A stretch of DNA of 64,000 nucleotides from Curvibacter sp. AEP1-3 (GCF_002163715.1 NZ_CP015698.1:2026001-2090000), one strand, 5' to 3'; positions 34,126-45,376 are shown, counted from the first letter of the stretch. Numbers and translations are program-made. The notes: generated by a model from the sequence alone, not told the origin.

Positions 34126-34168
34126 TAGCCCATGCGGAATATGCGCAACAAGCTCCTAAATTTATAGC
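34126..34168 (-). repeat. Family C repeat, copy f (carries thiolase stop codon)
   Basis: On the minus strand GCTATAAATTTAGGAGCTTG, TTGCGCATATTCC, CATGGGC. The opening GCTATAA contains the TAA stop of the thiolase gene, so the last codon and stop come from the repeat. Confidence 0.75.
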
Positions 34169-35343
34169 AATTCGAGCGCCAGGGCCGTCGCCTCACCACC
34201 ACCGATGCACAAGGTCGCCACGCCCTTCTTGAGTCCACGGGCTTTCAAGGCGTGAATCAGTGTGACCATGATGCGCGCACCGGACGCGCCTATCGGGTGG
34301 CCCAGCGCGCAGGCGCCGCCGTTCACGTTCACTTTGTCGTGCGGAATGTTCAGCTCAGCCATCAGCGCCATCGGCACCACGGCAAACGCTTCGTTGATTT
34401 CCCACAGGTCCACGTCTTCCACTTTCCAGCCGGCCTTGGCCAGCACCTTTTGGGTGGCACCCACCGGCGCGGTGGCAAACCAGTTGGGCTCTTGGGCGTG
34501 GGTGGCGTGGGCGACGATTTTGGCCAGTGGCTTGCAGCCGAGGTCTTTGGCGGTGCCCTTGCGCATTAGCACCATGGCGGCTGCGCCGTCGTTGATGGAG
34601 CTGCTGCTGGCGGCGGTGATGGTGCCGTCTTTTTTGAACGCGGCCTTGAGCGTGGGAATCTTGTCCAGCTTGATCTTGCCGGGGCCTTCGTCGATGCTGA
34701 TCTGCACCTCCCCGGCGCGGGTTTTGACGGTGACGGGGGTGATTTCCGCCTCAAACGCTCCTGATTTAATAGCTGCTTGCGCACGCTGCACGCTGGCTGT
34801 GGCGAAATTGTCTTGTTGCTCACGGGTAAAGCTGTACTTGGCAGCACAGTCTTCCCCGAAGGTGCCCATGGAGCGTCCGGCCTCGTAAGCGTCTTCCAGG
34901 CCGTCGAGCATCATGTGGTCCATCACGCGGTCATGGCCGATGCGGATGCCACTACGGCCTTTTAGCAAGAGGTGGGGCGCGTTGGTCATGCTTTCCATGC
35001 CACCGGCCACCAACACATCGTGGCTGCCGGCCAGCAACATGTCGTGCGCGAACATGGCCGCGCGCATGCCGGAACCGCACATCTTGCTCAGGGTGACCGC
35101 GCCCGCGCTCTTGGGCAAGCCGCCTTTGAAGGCTGCCTGGCGGGCTGGCGCCTGGCCCTGGCCGGCCATCAGGCAGTTGCCGAAAATGACTTCGGTCACC
35201 AGCTCCGGGCTGATTCCAGCGCGCTCGACAGCGGCTTGGATGGCAGCACCACCCAAGTCGTGGGCGGCAAGAGAAGCGAAGTCGCCCTGAAAGCCACCCA
35301 TGGGGGTGCGGGCGGCGCTGACGATCACAACGGTTTCTGGCAT
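34162..35343 (-). CDS. Acetyl-CoA C-acetyltransferase (thiolase)
   Basis: 393 residues. The nucleophile is in LSKMCGSGMRAAM, the His region is NVNGGACALGHPIGASGAR and the second Cys is in LCIGGGEATAL; all three thiolase motifs are intact. It cleaves acetoacetyl-CoA in leucine breakdown or condenses acetyl-CoA. A perfect LiuR-type palindrome lies 41 bp upstream. Family C repeats occur inside (34757-34797) and across the stop codon. It heads a leftward series of six further genes. Confidence 0.92.
   Translation of the reverse strand: MPETVVIVSAARTPMGGFQGDFASLAAHDLGGAAIQAAVERAGISPELVTEVIFGNCLMAGQGQAPARQAAFKGGLPKSAGAVTLSKMCGSGMRAAMFAHDMLLAGSHDVLVAGGMESMTNAPHLLLKGRSGIRIGHDRVMDHMMLDGLEDAYEAGRSMGTFGEDCAAKYSFTREQQDNFATASVQRAQAAIKSGAFEAEITPVTVKTRAGEVQISIDEGPGKIKLDKIPTLKAAFKKDGTITAASSSSINDGAAAMVLMRKGTAKDLGCKPLAKIVAHATHAQEPNWFATAPVGATQKVLAKAGWKVEDVDLWEINEAFAVVPMALMAELNIPHDKVNVNGGACALGHPIGASGARIMVTLIHALKARGLKKGVATLCIGGGEATALALELL
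34757..34797 (+). repeat. Family C repeat, copy g (in thiolase)
   Basis: GCTCCTGATTTAATAGCTGC, TTGCGCACGCTGCACGC. It matches the left two thirds of the consensus. It encodes RAQAAIKSGAF, a helix of normal length in thiolases. Confidence 0.65.
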
Positions 35344-35384
35344 GGTCTTCCTCGGAGTCAGTAGGGTGGCGGGACGTCTGATAT

Positions 35385-35412
35385 GAATTGACGTTTACGT
35401 AAACGTCAATTC
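35385..35412. promoter_or_regulatory. LiuR-type operator upstream of the thiolase
   Basis: A perfect 28-bp palindrome with half-site GAATTGACGTTTAC. Its inner 22 bp are identical to the palindrome upstream of the MerR-type gene at 49817. It starts 42 bp before the thiolase start codon, where a MerR-family regulator would sit over the promoter spacer. Confidence 0.85.
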
Positions 35413-35495
35413 TGCCAGAAGATGCCAAGCCCTATCTTTACCCGTGCTTCACCCAAGATTGCAAGCACTTCACCACCGCATGGCACCATGCAGAC

Positions 35496-36986
35496 ATGCT
35501 GACCCTAACTACCCCTGTGCGACTCCCCCTCCGCGCGACTGCGCTTGCCGGCCTTGCTGCCGCGCTCATGCTTGCTGCGCCACTCTCAGCCTTCGCGCAA
35601 GAAGCACCATCACCCTCCACAACGAGCGCACAGGCTATCCGCCAGATCGTGACGCCAGACTTCACGCAAATCGTGAAGCGCTACGGCCCTGCGGTGGTCA
35701 ACATCAGTGTTACCGGTACCCGCCTGGTGTCCGCCGGAGGCAAAGACGCGCCCAAGGGCAGCGGCCCGGAAGCGGACGACAGCGACGCCATGCAATCCTT
35801 TCTGCGCAAATTCCAGGAGCAATTTGGCGCCACGGGTGCCAGCATGACGGTGCCGGTGCGCGGTCTGGGCTCCGGCTTTATCGTGAGTGGCGACGGCCTG
35901 GTGCTGACCAATGCCCACGTGGTGGCGCACGCCAGCGAAGTCACTGTAAAGCTGACCGACCGCCGGGAGTTCCCCGCCCGCATCCTGGGCGTGGACACCA
36001 AGACAGACATGGCGGTCCTCAAGATCGACGCCAAGGACTTGCCTAGTGTGACCCTCGGATCGCCATCCGACTTGAGCGTGGGCGAGTGGGTGCTGGCTAT
36101 CGGCTCGCCCTTCGGGTTGGACAACACAGTCACCACCGGAGTGGTCAGCGCCAAGGCCCGAACCCTGCCCGACGACTACACCGTGCCCTTCATCCAGACC
36201 GATGCCGCCATCAACCCCGGCAACTCGGGCGGGCCCCTGTTCAATGCCCGTGGGGAAGTGGTGGGCATCAACTCCCAAATCTTTACCCGCAGCGGCGGCT
36301 ACCAGGGACTGAGCTTTGCCATCCCCATCGACCTGGCCCAATCCGTAGCACGCCAGATTGTGGCTACCGGCCATGCCGCGCATGGCGTTTTGGGAGTGTC
36401 GGCGCAAGAGGTGACGCAAGCCTTGGCCACCGCTTTGCGCCTGTCCAAGCCGGCGGGCGCACTGTTGTCTGAAGTGCATGCCGGCAGTGCAGCCGCCAAG
36501 GCGGGCCTGCAGTTCGGCGACGTGATTGTGGGCATCGACGGCCATGCCATTGAAACCTCCAGCGATCTGCCCTTGTGGATCGCCATGGCCGTGCCGGGGC
36601 AGAAAATTCGAGTCGACTACTTGCGCAACGGCAAGGCACAAAACACTATTGCCACCCTGGAAGCACCCGCAGCGGCCGTCAACGCCAAGGCTGGCAACCT
36701 GCCCGACTCTCCCATCCTCGCGCCGCTGGGCATTGCGGTCCGCAATTTGTTGCCGCTGGAGCAGCGTGCTGCGGACACCAAAACCGGCCTACTTGTCGAT
36801 GCAGTGGCAGAGGGCCCTTCCACCAAAGCCGGCATCGAACCCGGCGACATCCTGCTGGCTATCAACCAGACCCCGCTCACCTCCGTAGAGCAAGCCCGCC
36901 AGTTGCTGGCCAAAGCGGGCAAGTCCGTCGCTGTGCTGGTGCAGCACGGCGGAGACAAGAGCTACTTGGCACTTAGCCTGCCTTAG
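35496..36986 (+). CDS. DegP/MucD-type periplasmic serine protease
   Basis: 496 residues. An N-terminal signal peptide (RATALAGLAAALMLAAPLSA) is followed by a trypsin-like domain with His in VLTNAHVVAH, Asp in TDMAVLKID and Ser in NPGNSGGPLFN. Two PDZ domains follow (about 295-385 and 405-490). This is the HtrA layout for degrading or refolding damaged envelope proteins. Its 3' end overlaps that of thiD/E by 14 bp, tail to tail. Confidence 0.93.
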   Translation: MLTLTTPVRLPLRATALAGLAAALMLAAPLSAFAQEAPSPSTTSAQAIRQIVTPDFTQIVKRYGPAVVNISVTGTRLVSAGGKDAPKGSGPEADDSDAMQSFLRKFQEQFGATGASMTVPVRGLGSGFIVSGDGLVLTNAHVVAHASEVTVKLTDRREFPARILGVDTKTDMAVLKIDAKDLPSVTLGSPSDLSVGEWVLAIGSPFGLDNTVTTGVVSAKARTLPDDYTVPFIQTDAAINPGNSGGPLFNARGEVVGINSQIFTRSGGYQGLSFAIPIDLAQSVARQIVATGHAAHGVLGVSAQEVTQALATALRLSKPAGALLSEVHAGSAAAKAGLQFGDVIVGIDGHAIETSSDLPLWIAMAVPGQKIRVDYLRNGKAQNTIATLEAPAAAVNAKAGNLPDSPILAPLGIAVRNLLPLEQRAADTKTGLLVDAVAEGPSTKAGIEPGDILLAINQTPLTSVEQARQLLAKAGKSVAVLVQHGGDKSYLALSLP

Positions 36987-38607
36987 CCGCACCGGCCGCA
37001 AAGCCGGCCATCAAGGCTGCGCAGGCAGCCTCGGGATTTGCGGACTTGGTGATCGCGGAAATCACCGCCGCACTGGCCGCGCCCGTCGCAGCCACATCCG
37101 CCACGTTGCTGGCATCGATGCCCGCGATGCCCACCACCGGTACCGGCAACACACCCGCCCAGTAGCGCAAGTTGTCCAAGCCCTGCGGAATCCAGGGCAT
37201 GTCTTTGCTTTGCGTCGCGAAGATGGGACCACAGGCGATGTAGCTGGGCCGCAGCGCCCACGCGCGGGCGACCTCCCAATAACTGTGGGTGCTGAGGCCG
37301 AGGCGCACGCCGGCCTGGCGCAACGCGTCCAAGTCCACAGTGTCCAGATCTTCCTGCCCCAAGTGCACGCCATAAGCACCGTGCTGCAGGGCCAGTTGCC
37401 AGTGGTCGTTGATGAAGAGTTGCGCACCGGGCGTGGCCTGGGCCGCCGCAATGCTCTCTGCGATCTGGGCCGACAGCGTGGGTTCAATCGGGTCTTTGAT
37501 GCGCAATTGCACCGTGCGGATACCTGCCGCCAAAACACGGCGCACCCAGGCGGCGCTGTCCACCACCGCATAGACACCCAAAGCCGGGTCGGTGAGATCG
37601 GGAAAAGAAGTCTGCGCCGCTGGCGTTATTTGTAGCCAAGGCAGATTGCCCAGGTGCTGCGCAAAGTCAGGCAGTGCCTGCACCGGGCCGGCGCCCTGCC
37701 CTGCGGCATAGGCATGGCGCAGCGCATGGGTAGTAGCCATTTTGGCGAGGACCACCGCATCCGCCACACAGTAGCCGCTGGCCAGGGCCGCCGCCGCCGT
37801 GGAGGCGAAAGTGCAGCCCGTGCCGTGGTGATGCGCAGTGTCTACACGCGGGAGACTCAGCCAGCCTGTAGCCTGCGCGCTCTGCAACCAATCACTGGCC
37901 AACCCTTGCGCACGCGCGTCATCACCGCCCGTGATGGCTACCGCAAAGCAGTCATACACGCCCTGCCCGTCGGCAGGTGCGCGTTCCCGGGTACCCAGGC
38001 GCCAGCGGGCTTGCAGGGCTTGCGCCAATTCGGGAGCCGGGGCGGCATGCAGGGGGTGATCTGCGCGTTCGGCCTGCAAGAGGCGCAATGCCTCCCTGCG
38101 GTTGGGCGTGATCAATGTGGCGCGGGGCAGCAGCTGGCGGCAGTAGGCGTCCAGCAGGGCGTCGTCGACGAATGGAGTGGCTGTGGTGGAACCCAGCACA
38201 GGGTCTACCACCAGGGCTACCGGGTGACCCTGTGCACGCAATGCATCCACCCACCGGCACACCACACGCAGGTTGTCCACACTCCCGAGCAAGCCGGTCT
38301 TGATGGCCTGCGGCGGCATGTCCTGCGCCAGCGCGGCCAGTTGTGCGTCCAGCAGCTCGGCGCTGACGGGCTCCACACGCGTCACCTCCACAGAGCTCTG
38401 CGCGGTGATGGCGGCCACGGCCGTGCAGCCATGCACCCCGAATGCCTGCAAGGCTTTCAGATCCGCCTGCAAGCCGGCACCGCCGCCAGAGTCAGAGCCG
38501 GCGACGCTCCAGACCACGGGGCGTCGGCCCGCAGGCGCGCGGGCGAATTCAGTGACCAAAGTGCTTCTGGCGCCCATAGGTATTGCGCGGATAGCTTCGT
38601 TTTTCAT
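36973..38607 (-). CDS. Fused HMP-P kinase and thiamine-phosphate synthase (ThiD-ThiE)
   Basis: 544 residues. Residues about 20-290 are ThiD (WSVAGSDSGGGAGLQADLKA, HHHGTGCTFASTAAA), phosphorylating HMP-P. Residues about 330-544 are ThiE-like (VQLRIKD, LFINDHWQLALQHGAYGVHLGQEDL, GPIFATQSK), joining HMP-PP and thiazole phosphate. The first in-frame ATG after the thiG stop (gap of 7 nt) is inside a family C repeat, giving the N terminus MKNEAIRAIPMGAR; the Met at residue 11 is an alternative start. It is last in the TPP-riboswitch operon. Confidence 0.9.
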   Translation of the reverse strand: MKNEAIRAIPMGARSTLVTEFARAPAGRRPVVWSVAGSDSGGGAGLQADLKALQAFGVHGCTAVAAITAQSSVEVTRVEPVSAELLDAQLAALAQDMPPQAIKTGLLGSVDNLRVVCRWVDALRAQGHPVALVVDPVLGSTTATPFVDDALLDAYCRQLLPRATLITPNRREALRLLQAERADHPLHAAPAPELAQALQARWRLGTRERAPADGQGVYDCFAVAITGGDDARAQGLASDWLQSAQATGWLSLPRVDTAHHHGTGCTFASTAAAALASGYCVADAVVLAKMATTHALRHAYAAGQGAGPVQALPDFAQHLGNLPWLQITPAAQTSFPDLTDPALGVYAVVDSAAWVRRVLAAGIRTVQLRIKDPIEPTLSAQIAESIAAAQATPGAQLFINDHWQLALQHGAYGVHLGQEDLDTVDLDALRQAGVRLGLSTHSYWEVARAWALRPSYIACGPIFATQSKDMPWIPQGLDNLRYWAGVLPVPVVGIAGIDASNVADVAATGAASAAVISAITKSANPEAACAALMAGFAAGAAKAG

Positions 38608-38610
38608 AGC
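38563..38610 (-). repeat. Family C repeat, copy h (carries thiD/E start codon)
   Basis: On the minus strand GCTATGAAAAACGAAGCTAT, CCGCGCAATACC, TATGGGCGCCAGAAGC. The ATG in GCTATG is the first start codon of thiD/E, and the ATG in TATGGGCGCC is the alternative start. Confidence 0.8.
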
Positions 38611-38614
38611 AATC

Positions 38615-39583
38615 TCACAACAGGATGGGGTGACCCGCGACCGGGGTAGACGCCACCGCCATGTCCTGGCGGGGCATGACGCCGGCTTCATAGGCCAAGC
38701 GGCCGGATGCAATGCCGAGCTTGAACGCGCGGGCCATGCGCACCGGATCTAGAGCATGGGCCACAGCGCTGTTGAGCAGCACCGCGTCCAGCCCCAGTTC
38801 CATGGCCTGCACGGCATCGGCCGGCGAGCCGATGCCGGCGTCCACGATGAGGGGCACGCCGGGCAGGCGGGCCCGCAGGGTGCGCAGCGCGCCGGGGTTG
38901 ACCAGCCCCTGCCCCGAGCCTATGGGCGCGCCCCAAGGCATGAGGATGTTGCAGCCGGCATCCAGCAGACGCTGGCAGCTCACCAGGTCGTCCATGCAAT
39001 ACGGAAAGACTTCGAAGCCGTCTTTCACCAGTTGCGTGGCGGCGGCCAGCAGCTCGAAGGGGTCGGGTTGCAAAGTGTGGGCATCGCCCACGACTTCGAG
39101 CTTGATCCAGGTCGTGTCAAACAGTTCGCGGGCCATGTGGGCCAGGGTGATGGCTTCGCGGGCGGTGTGGCAGCCAGCGGTGTTGGGGAGCAGGTGGGCG
39201 CCGGTGGCTTTGATGAGAGCGAAGAAATCGCCCGCCTCGGCTCCGTGGGCGAGTTGGCGGCGCAGGCCCATGGTGACGACTTGGGCGCCGGAGGCTTGGA
39301 TGGCGTCCAGCAGTATTTGGGGCGAGGGGTATGCTGCGGTGCCCAGGAAGAACCGGCTTGTCAATGCGCGGCCGCCGATGTGCCATTCGTTGGCGTCGGC
39401 GGCATGACTTGGCGGCAGCGTGCTCTGCTCCGTGTCCCCCGCCCGCTGCGCGGGCTCCTCCTTGACCTGCGCAGAACACGCTGCCGCCAAGTCACTTTGT
39501 GTGGCGGTTGAGCGTTCGAGTCCATCGATCTTTTGTGATGCGGTAAGTTGATCCACCGCTTCGACATTCATGTGTGCAGTCAT
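38615..39583 (-). CDS. thiG: Thiazole synthase ThiG with repeat-bearing N-terminal extension
   Basis: 322 residues. The synthase proper runs from about residue 67 ([21 protein letters not shown]) and has the Schiff-base Lys in [10 protein letters not shown], plus [13 protein letters not shown] and [17 protein letters not shown]. ThiG is normally about 255-265 residues; here the first 60 or so are extra. They contain the family A repeat, encoding [21 protein letters not shown] start after the repeat has no suitable Met, so the extension is probably translated. The gene makes the thiazole ring with ThiS thiocarboxylate and ThiO product. Confidence 0.92.
   Translation of the reverse strand: MTAHMNVEAVDQLTASQKIDGLERSTATQSDLAAACSAQVKEEPAQRAGDTEQSTLPPSHAADANEWHIGGRALTSRFFLGTAAYPSPQILLDAIQASGAQVVTMGLRRQLAHGAEAGDFFALIKATGAHLLPNTAGCHTAREAITLAHMARELFDTTWIKLEVVGDAHTLQPDPFELLAAATQLVKDGFEVFPYCMDDLVSCQRLLDAGCNILMPWGAPIGSGQGLVNPGALRTLRARLPGVPLIVDAGIGSPADAVQAMELGLDAVLLNSAVAHALDPVRMARAFKLGIASGRLAYEAGVMPRQDMAVASTPVAGHPILL
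39405..39494 (-). repeat. Family A palindromic repeat, copy 2 (in thiG)
   Basis: 24-bp arms (39405-39428 and 39471-39494) pair at 23 of 24 positions around a 42-bp core. In the thiG frame the core gives [16 protein letters not shown]. The core matches copy 1 at 39 of 42 bases; the arms do not match copy 1. Confidence 0.92.
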
Positions 39584-39586
39584 GGG

Positions 39587-39820
39587 TCAACCGCCCTCGA
39601 TGGGTTGAAAGGTGAGGATGGTGTCGCCCTCTGCCAGCGGCTGCTGGGCGCGCTGACTGCGGGGCACAAAGTTGCCGTTGACGGCCGTGGCAAGGGCAGC
39701 GGGCGGCACACCGCGTGCATCGACCCAGGCTTGCAGGGTTCTGGCACTTGTGGTTTCGGGGCTGCCGTTCACCGTGATGGTGATGGTGATGGTCGTTGGC
39801 TCGGTGTCTGTGGCGGTCAT
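39587..39820 (-). CDS. thiS: Sulfur carrier protein ThiS
   Basis: 77 residues, beta-grasp fold ending in the diagnostic Gly-Gly (TFQPIEGG), which is adenylated and thiocarboxylated to deliver sulfur to ThiG. The N terminus has a Thr-rich stretch (TTITITITVNGS) slightly longer than usual. It overlaps the thiO stop by 4 nt and ends 3 nt before thiG. Confidence 0.92.
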   Translation of the reverse strand: MTATDTEPTTITITITVNGSPETTSARTLQAWVDARGVPPAALATAVNGNFVPRSQRAQQPLAEGDTILTFQPIEGG

Positions 39821-40860
39821 AGCTTGAGCTCTTGCAATGCCTGCTCTACCAATGCCGGGGCAATGAGCCAGCCGTGGCGGAAGAGGCCGTTGATTTCGGT
39901 TTTGCCTGCGCTGTGGCGAATGGCCGGCAGGTTGTCGGGCAGCGCGGGGCGCAGGTTGGTCTCGGTGTGCACCACGCGCGCCTCAGCAAGTGCGGGCATC
40001 ACGCTATGTGCTGCACTTAACAGCTCCAGCGTGCTGCGCAGGGACACGGGCGAGCGGTCTTCGCTCTCGATCTCGCTGGCGCCCACCACGATCACATCGC
40101 CGGAGCGCGGCACCATGTAGATCGAGTGGCGCGGATGCAGCAGGCGCACCGGGCGGTGCAGGGGCACGCCGGGCGCATGCAGCCAGAACACCTCACCCCG
40201 CACGCCGCGCACCGGTAATTCTGGCTTGGCGCCCACACCACGCACGTCAAACACATGGTGGAAGCAATGTTGTGCTTCGCCGGCATGGATCGCGCCTGCG
40301 TCCACCGCCGTGACGGTGCTGCCCCAATGCCACTGCACACCTTGCATCGTGGCTTGTGCGGCCAGCGCCTGCAGGGCCTGCACGGGGTGTATCTGCCCCT
40401 CACTGGGCAGCAACCAAGCCAGCGCCGGACCTTGGATGCCGGGCTCCAGCGCGCGCAGTGCATCCATCGTTAAAGGCTGCGGTTGGTACGGCGCATCGGA
40501 CTTGGCTTGCAGCAGCCCAACCACGCGCTGGGCCGCGCCCGCATCGCTGCGGTGGGCCAGTAGCAGGCTGCCGTGCATGTGCAGGGCTACCGGCTCAGAG
40601 AGCGTCTGCACGATCTGCGGCCAGAGCTGGCAGGAGCGCACGCCCAATGCAAACACTTCGCTACCCGCGCGCTCCAGCTCAGCCACTGGGCTGAGCATGC
40701 CCGCCGCCGTCCAGCCCGCAGCCTGCGAACCGGACTCCGCACGCGGGCCGGGGCCCGACGCCGGGTCAAACACATGCACGTCGTGGCCTGCGCGGCTGAG
40801 CGTGAACGCCAGCAACCGCCCGAGCACACCCGCGCCGGCAATGCCTATGCGCAGCGCCAT
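39817..40860 (-). CDS. thiO: FAD-dependent glycine oxidase ThiO
   Basis: 347 residues of the DAO family. The FAD motif is IGIAGAGVLGRLLAFTLSRAG, followed by GWTAAGMLSPVAEL. Near the C terminus are VVGASEIESEDRS and ETNLRPALPDNLPAI, then GLFRHGWLIAPAL. It oxidises glycine to the imine used for thiazole synthesis. The start MALRIGIAG is 3 nt after the thiC stop. Confidence 0.9.
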   Translation of the reverse strand: MALRIGIAGAGVLGRLLAFTLSRAGHDVHVFDPASGPGPRAESGSQAAGWTAAGMLSPVAELERAGSEVFALGVRSCQLWPQIVQTLSEPVALHMHGSLLLAHRSDAGAAQRVVGLLQAKSDAPYQPQPLTMDALRALEPGIQGPALAWLLPSEGQIHPVQALQALAAQATMQGVQWHWGSTVTAVDAGAIHAGEAQHCFHHVFDVRGVGAKPELPVRGVRGEVFWLHAPGVPLHRPVRLLHPRHSIYMVPRSGDVIVVGASEIESEDRSPVSLRSTLELLSAAHSVMPALAEARVVHTETNLRPALPDNLPAIRHSAGKTEINGLFRHGWLIAPALVEQALQELKL

Positions 40861-40862
40861 GG

Positions 40863-42779
<1,917 letters not shown>

Positions 42780-42797
42780 TTAACGCCCGAAGAAAGA

Positions 42798-42858
42798 GAA
42801 AAACACGCCCCCGAAAACTTGGAATGAGCCACAGCCCGCACGGCACACGGCCGGGGGC
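42798..42858 (-). terminator. Probable riboswitch-controlled terminator before thiC
   Basis: On the minus strand GCCCCCG (42852-42858) can pair with CGGGGGC (42807-42813), and the sequence then reads GTGTTTTTC. The stem begins right after the TPP aptamer. This fits premature termination when TPP is bound. The 38-nt loop is long and an anti-terminator was not worked out. Confidence 0.45.
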
Positions 42859-42955
42859 ACTGCTCTGCACTTCTTACGCTGGTATGAACCAGATCAAGTT
42901 CACGGGTTTGGTATCCATCTCAGCGCAACCACTGCGCACCCCGGGCAGGGCGGAG
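42858..42955 (-). ncRNA. TPP riboswitch (THI box)
   Basis: On the minus strand the aptamer landmarks appear in order: GGGGTGC, GCTGAGATGG, ACCCGTGAACTTGATCTGG, then TTCATACCAGCGTAAGAAG. These are the conserved pyrimidine- and pyrophosphate-sensing parts of the THI box. It is about 95-190 nt upstream of thiC. TPP should shut off the thiC-thiO-thiS-thiG-thiD/E operon. Confidence 0.95.
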
Positions 42956-43052
42956 TGTACGCGATGTTGTTTGCACACTTGAAGCTCCTCGTACGGACAG
43001 GCAATACTCACGCCATTTTGTGCCCGCAACCCAAACGAACGGCCTATAACAG

Positions 43053-43538
43053 ATGCTAACCAATTCAGAAACTGAAAGCTTTACTTACTTCACAAACAGA
43101 AAACGCACAGTATTTCGAGGCTTCATCGCTGGCCTGATGGGCTACTTCTTCATATTAATTTGCATGACGTTCGCCGTATATGCGATCCAAAGCTTGCTTT
43201 CTCTTTTCCTTCCAGATGGTCATGCACTAACCAAATTTATTGCCAGCGAGACTGCACAAACGGGCTCACTATTGATTTCTACATTCGCCCTTTTTATCGG
43301 AATTTTCGGTGGAATATTTGTCGGAATGTTGTCTCCCCAAGGATCACGTATCGTAGTTGCAGTCCTTACAGCGATGAGTTTGGCGAGTATCTTTGTGAGC
43401 CCCATTCCAGACGGACTATCCTTGGCCAAGCTCACTTTTTGGATGCTCGCTACGCCTGTGGGTTACATCCTCGGAAACGAGCTTTATCTCCGGCATGAAC
43501 TTCAGATCGACTATTCGAAGAATCAGTCAAAAAGCTAG
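43053..43538 (+). CDS. Unrecognised four-span membrane protein
   Basis: 161 residues. Hydrophobic segments are at about 22-46, 52-66 (weak), 72-97, 100-118 and 124-142; the ends are polar. No known family is recognised. The gene is clearly AT-richer than its neighbours, with codons such as TTA, ATA and AAT, suggesting transfer. It ends with a 4-nt overlap with aceK, tail to tail, and is divergent from the thiamine operon. No clear Shine-Dalgarno is seen. Confidence 0.6.
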   Translation: MLTNSETESFTYFTNRKRTVFRGFIAGLMGYFFILICMTFAVYAIQSLLSLFLPDGHALTKFIASETAQTGSLLISTFALFIGIFGGIFVGMLSPQGSRIVVAVLTAMSLASIFVSPIPDGLSLAKLTFWMLATPVGYILGNELYLRHELQIDYSKNQSKS

Positions 43539-45364
43539 TGCGACCGCGCAAAGCGCTTGTCCTTCTCATATGGGTACACGTCGTGCACGTACCCCGCAGC
43601 AATGCGTTCCTTTTGCGTCTGCCAGAAGGCGGGGTCCAGCAGGTTCGCGTGGTATTGCATGAACACATCACGCACCAGCGGATTACCCAGCAGAAAAGGG
43701 GCAAAGGTTTCCGGGAACACATCACGCGGGCCCACGGCATACCAGACCTCGCCGGACATTTCCTCTTCTTCGTTGCGGGGCTCGGGCACCTTGCGGAAGT
43801 TGCAATCAGTGAGGTATTCGATCTCGTCGTAGTCGTAGAACACGACCTTGTTGTTGCGGGTGATGCCGAAGTTTTTCCATAGCATGTCGCCGGGGAAGAT
43901 ATTGGCAGCCACCATGTCTTTGATGGCGTAGCCGTAGTCAATCACCGAGCGCTCGATCTGGTGCCGTGCCCGTAAGGCCGCGGGACTCTGGTTGTTGCGA
44001 TCCGCGCCGCCCGCATCGAACGCTTCTTGCAGGTACATATTGAGCGGGATCATGCGGCGCTCGATGTAGACGTGTTTGAGGATGACCTCGGTACGACCGT
44101 CACCATCGCGATCACTGATCTCCAGTTGGCTGGGCGCAAACTGCTGCAGTTCGGCAATCAGCTCATCGCTGAAACGCTCACGGGGAAAAGCCACATCGCC
44201 ATAGTCCAGCGTATCGGCCATGCGGCCTACGCGGTCGTGCTGCTTGACCAGCTGGTACTTGCCCATGACCTGCTCGCGGGTCGTTTCCTTCTGGTGCGGA
44301 AAGTAGTCTTTGATGACCTTGAACACATAAGGGTAGCTGGGCAGGTCAAACACCAGCATCACCATGCCCTTGATACCGGCTGCAATGCGGAACTTGTCAG
44401 TGCTGTGCTGCAGGTGGTGCAGAAAGTCGCGGTAGAACAGCGTCTTGCCCTGCTTGGCCAGCCCCAGCGCGTTGTAGATTTCGTTGCGCGGTTTGCGCGG
44501 CATCATGCTGCGCAGAAACTGCACATAGGCACTGGGGATCTCCATGTCGACCATGAAGTAAGCCCGCGCAAAGCTGAAGAGGCGCAGAAGATCATCCTCC
44601 CCGAACAGCGCCGCATCTATGCGCAGCTGGCCGTCTTTGCTGTGGAGCACCGGCAGGGCAAAACCGGCTTCGGTATAGCCGTTGATCAGCTTGCCGATGA
44701 TGTAACAACCCTTGTTCCGGAAGAACAGGCTGGAGAGCACCTGCACCTGAAAGTTGGCGAGCAACTTGGCCTCGCCCAACTGCCGGGTCATGACCGCCAG
44801 CACGTTGCGGGCATCCCGCTCCAGGTCTTCAAACGGCACCCGCAGGTCAAAGTCCTGCACCATGCGCACCAGCTGCGCCTGCACGTCGTCCAAGGTGGGG
44901 TAGTAGCAGCGGTAGGTGGGCTGGTAGCTGGCTCCCGGCGCGTCCAGGTTCTCGATGTACTCGGTACTGACCGCAGGCCGCACGAAAATGAAATCGTTCT
45001 GGAAGTAGCTGCGGTGCAGGATTTTGGTGGTCACCGAATTGAAAAAGGTCTCGGCCAGTTCCGGCTGATGGTGATTCACCAACAGGCCGATGTAGTGGAG
45101 CTTGATCTGCTGCCACACCTCGGCGCCCTGCTCGCCGGCCTTGAACTCGCGCTCCAGCCGGCGCGAACACTCTTGTACCCGCAAGCCATAAAACTCGATG
45201 CGCTCACGCTGCGCTCGCTGCTGGCCATGCCAGTCGCGGGTTTCAAACCGGTGTTTGGCCCGCGCACTCTCGGTACGGAAGAGTTGGTAGTGGCGGTTAA
45301 AGCCGTCGAGCAGCGCCCGCGCGATGTCGTAAGCAACAGAGGAATCAAGCCGGGTAGGAAACAT
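43535..45364 (-). CDS. aceK: Isocitrate dehydrogenase kinase/phosphatase
   Basis: 609 residues, full length. The kinase fold has the nucleotide-binding region [20 protein letters not shown] and [14 protein letters not shown]. The catalytic segment includes [20 protein letters not shown] and [18 protein letters not shown]. It phosphorylates and dephosphorylates isocitrate dehydrogenase, switching carbon to the glyoxylate shunt when growing on acetate or acyl-CoA products such as those from leucine. No aceA or aceB is visible here. Confidence 0.95.
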   Translation of the reverse strand: MFPTRLDSSVAYDIARALLDGFNRHYQLFRTESARAKHRFETRDWHGQQRAQRERIEFYGLRVQECSRRLEREFKAGEQGAEVWQQIKLHYIGLLVNHHQPELAETFFNSVTTKILHRSYFQNDFIFVRPAVSTEYIENLDAPGASYQPTYRCYYPTLDDVQAQLVRMVQDFDLRVPFEDLERDARNVLAVMTRQLGEAKLLANFQVQVLSSLFFRNKGCYIIGKLINGYTEAGFALPVLHSKDGQLRIDAALFGEDDLLRLFSFARAYFMVDMEIPSAYVQFLRSMMPRKPRNEIYNALGLAKQGKTLFYRDFLHHLQHSTDKFRIAAGIKGMVMLVFDLPSYPYVFKVIKDYFPHQKETTREQVMGKYQLVKQHDRVGRMADTLDYGDVAFPRERFSDELIAELQQFAPSQLEISDRDGDGRTEVILKHVYIERRMIPLNMYLQEAFDAGGADRNNQSPAALRARHQIERSVIDYGYAIKDMVAANIFPGDMLWKNFGITRNNKVVFYDYDEIEYLTDCNFRKVPEPRNEEEEMSGEVWYAVGPRDVFPETFAPFLLGNPLVRDVFMQYHANLLDPAFWQTQKERIAAGYVHDVYPYEKDKRFARSH

Positions 45365-45376
45365 GCGCGAGATTCA

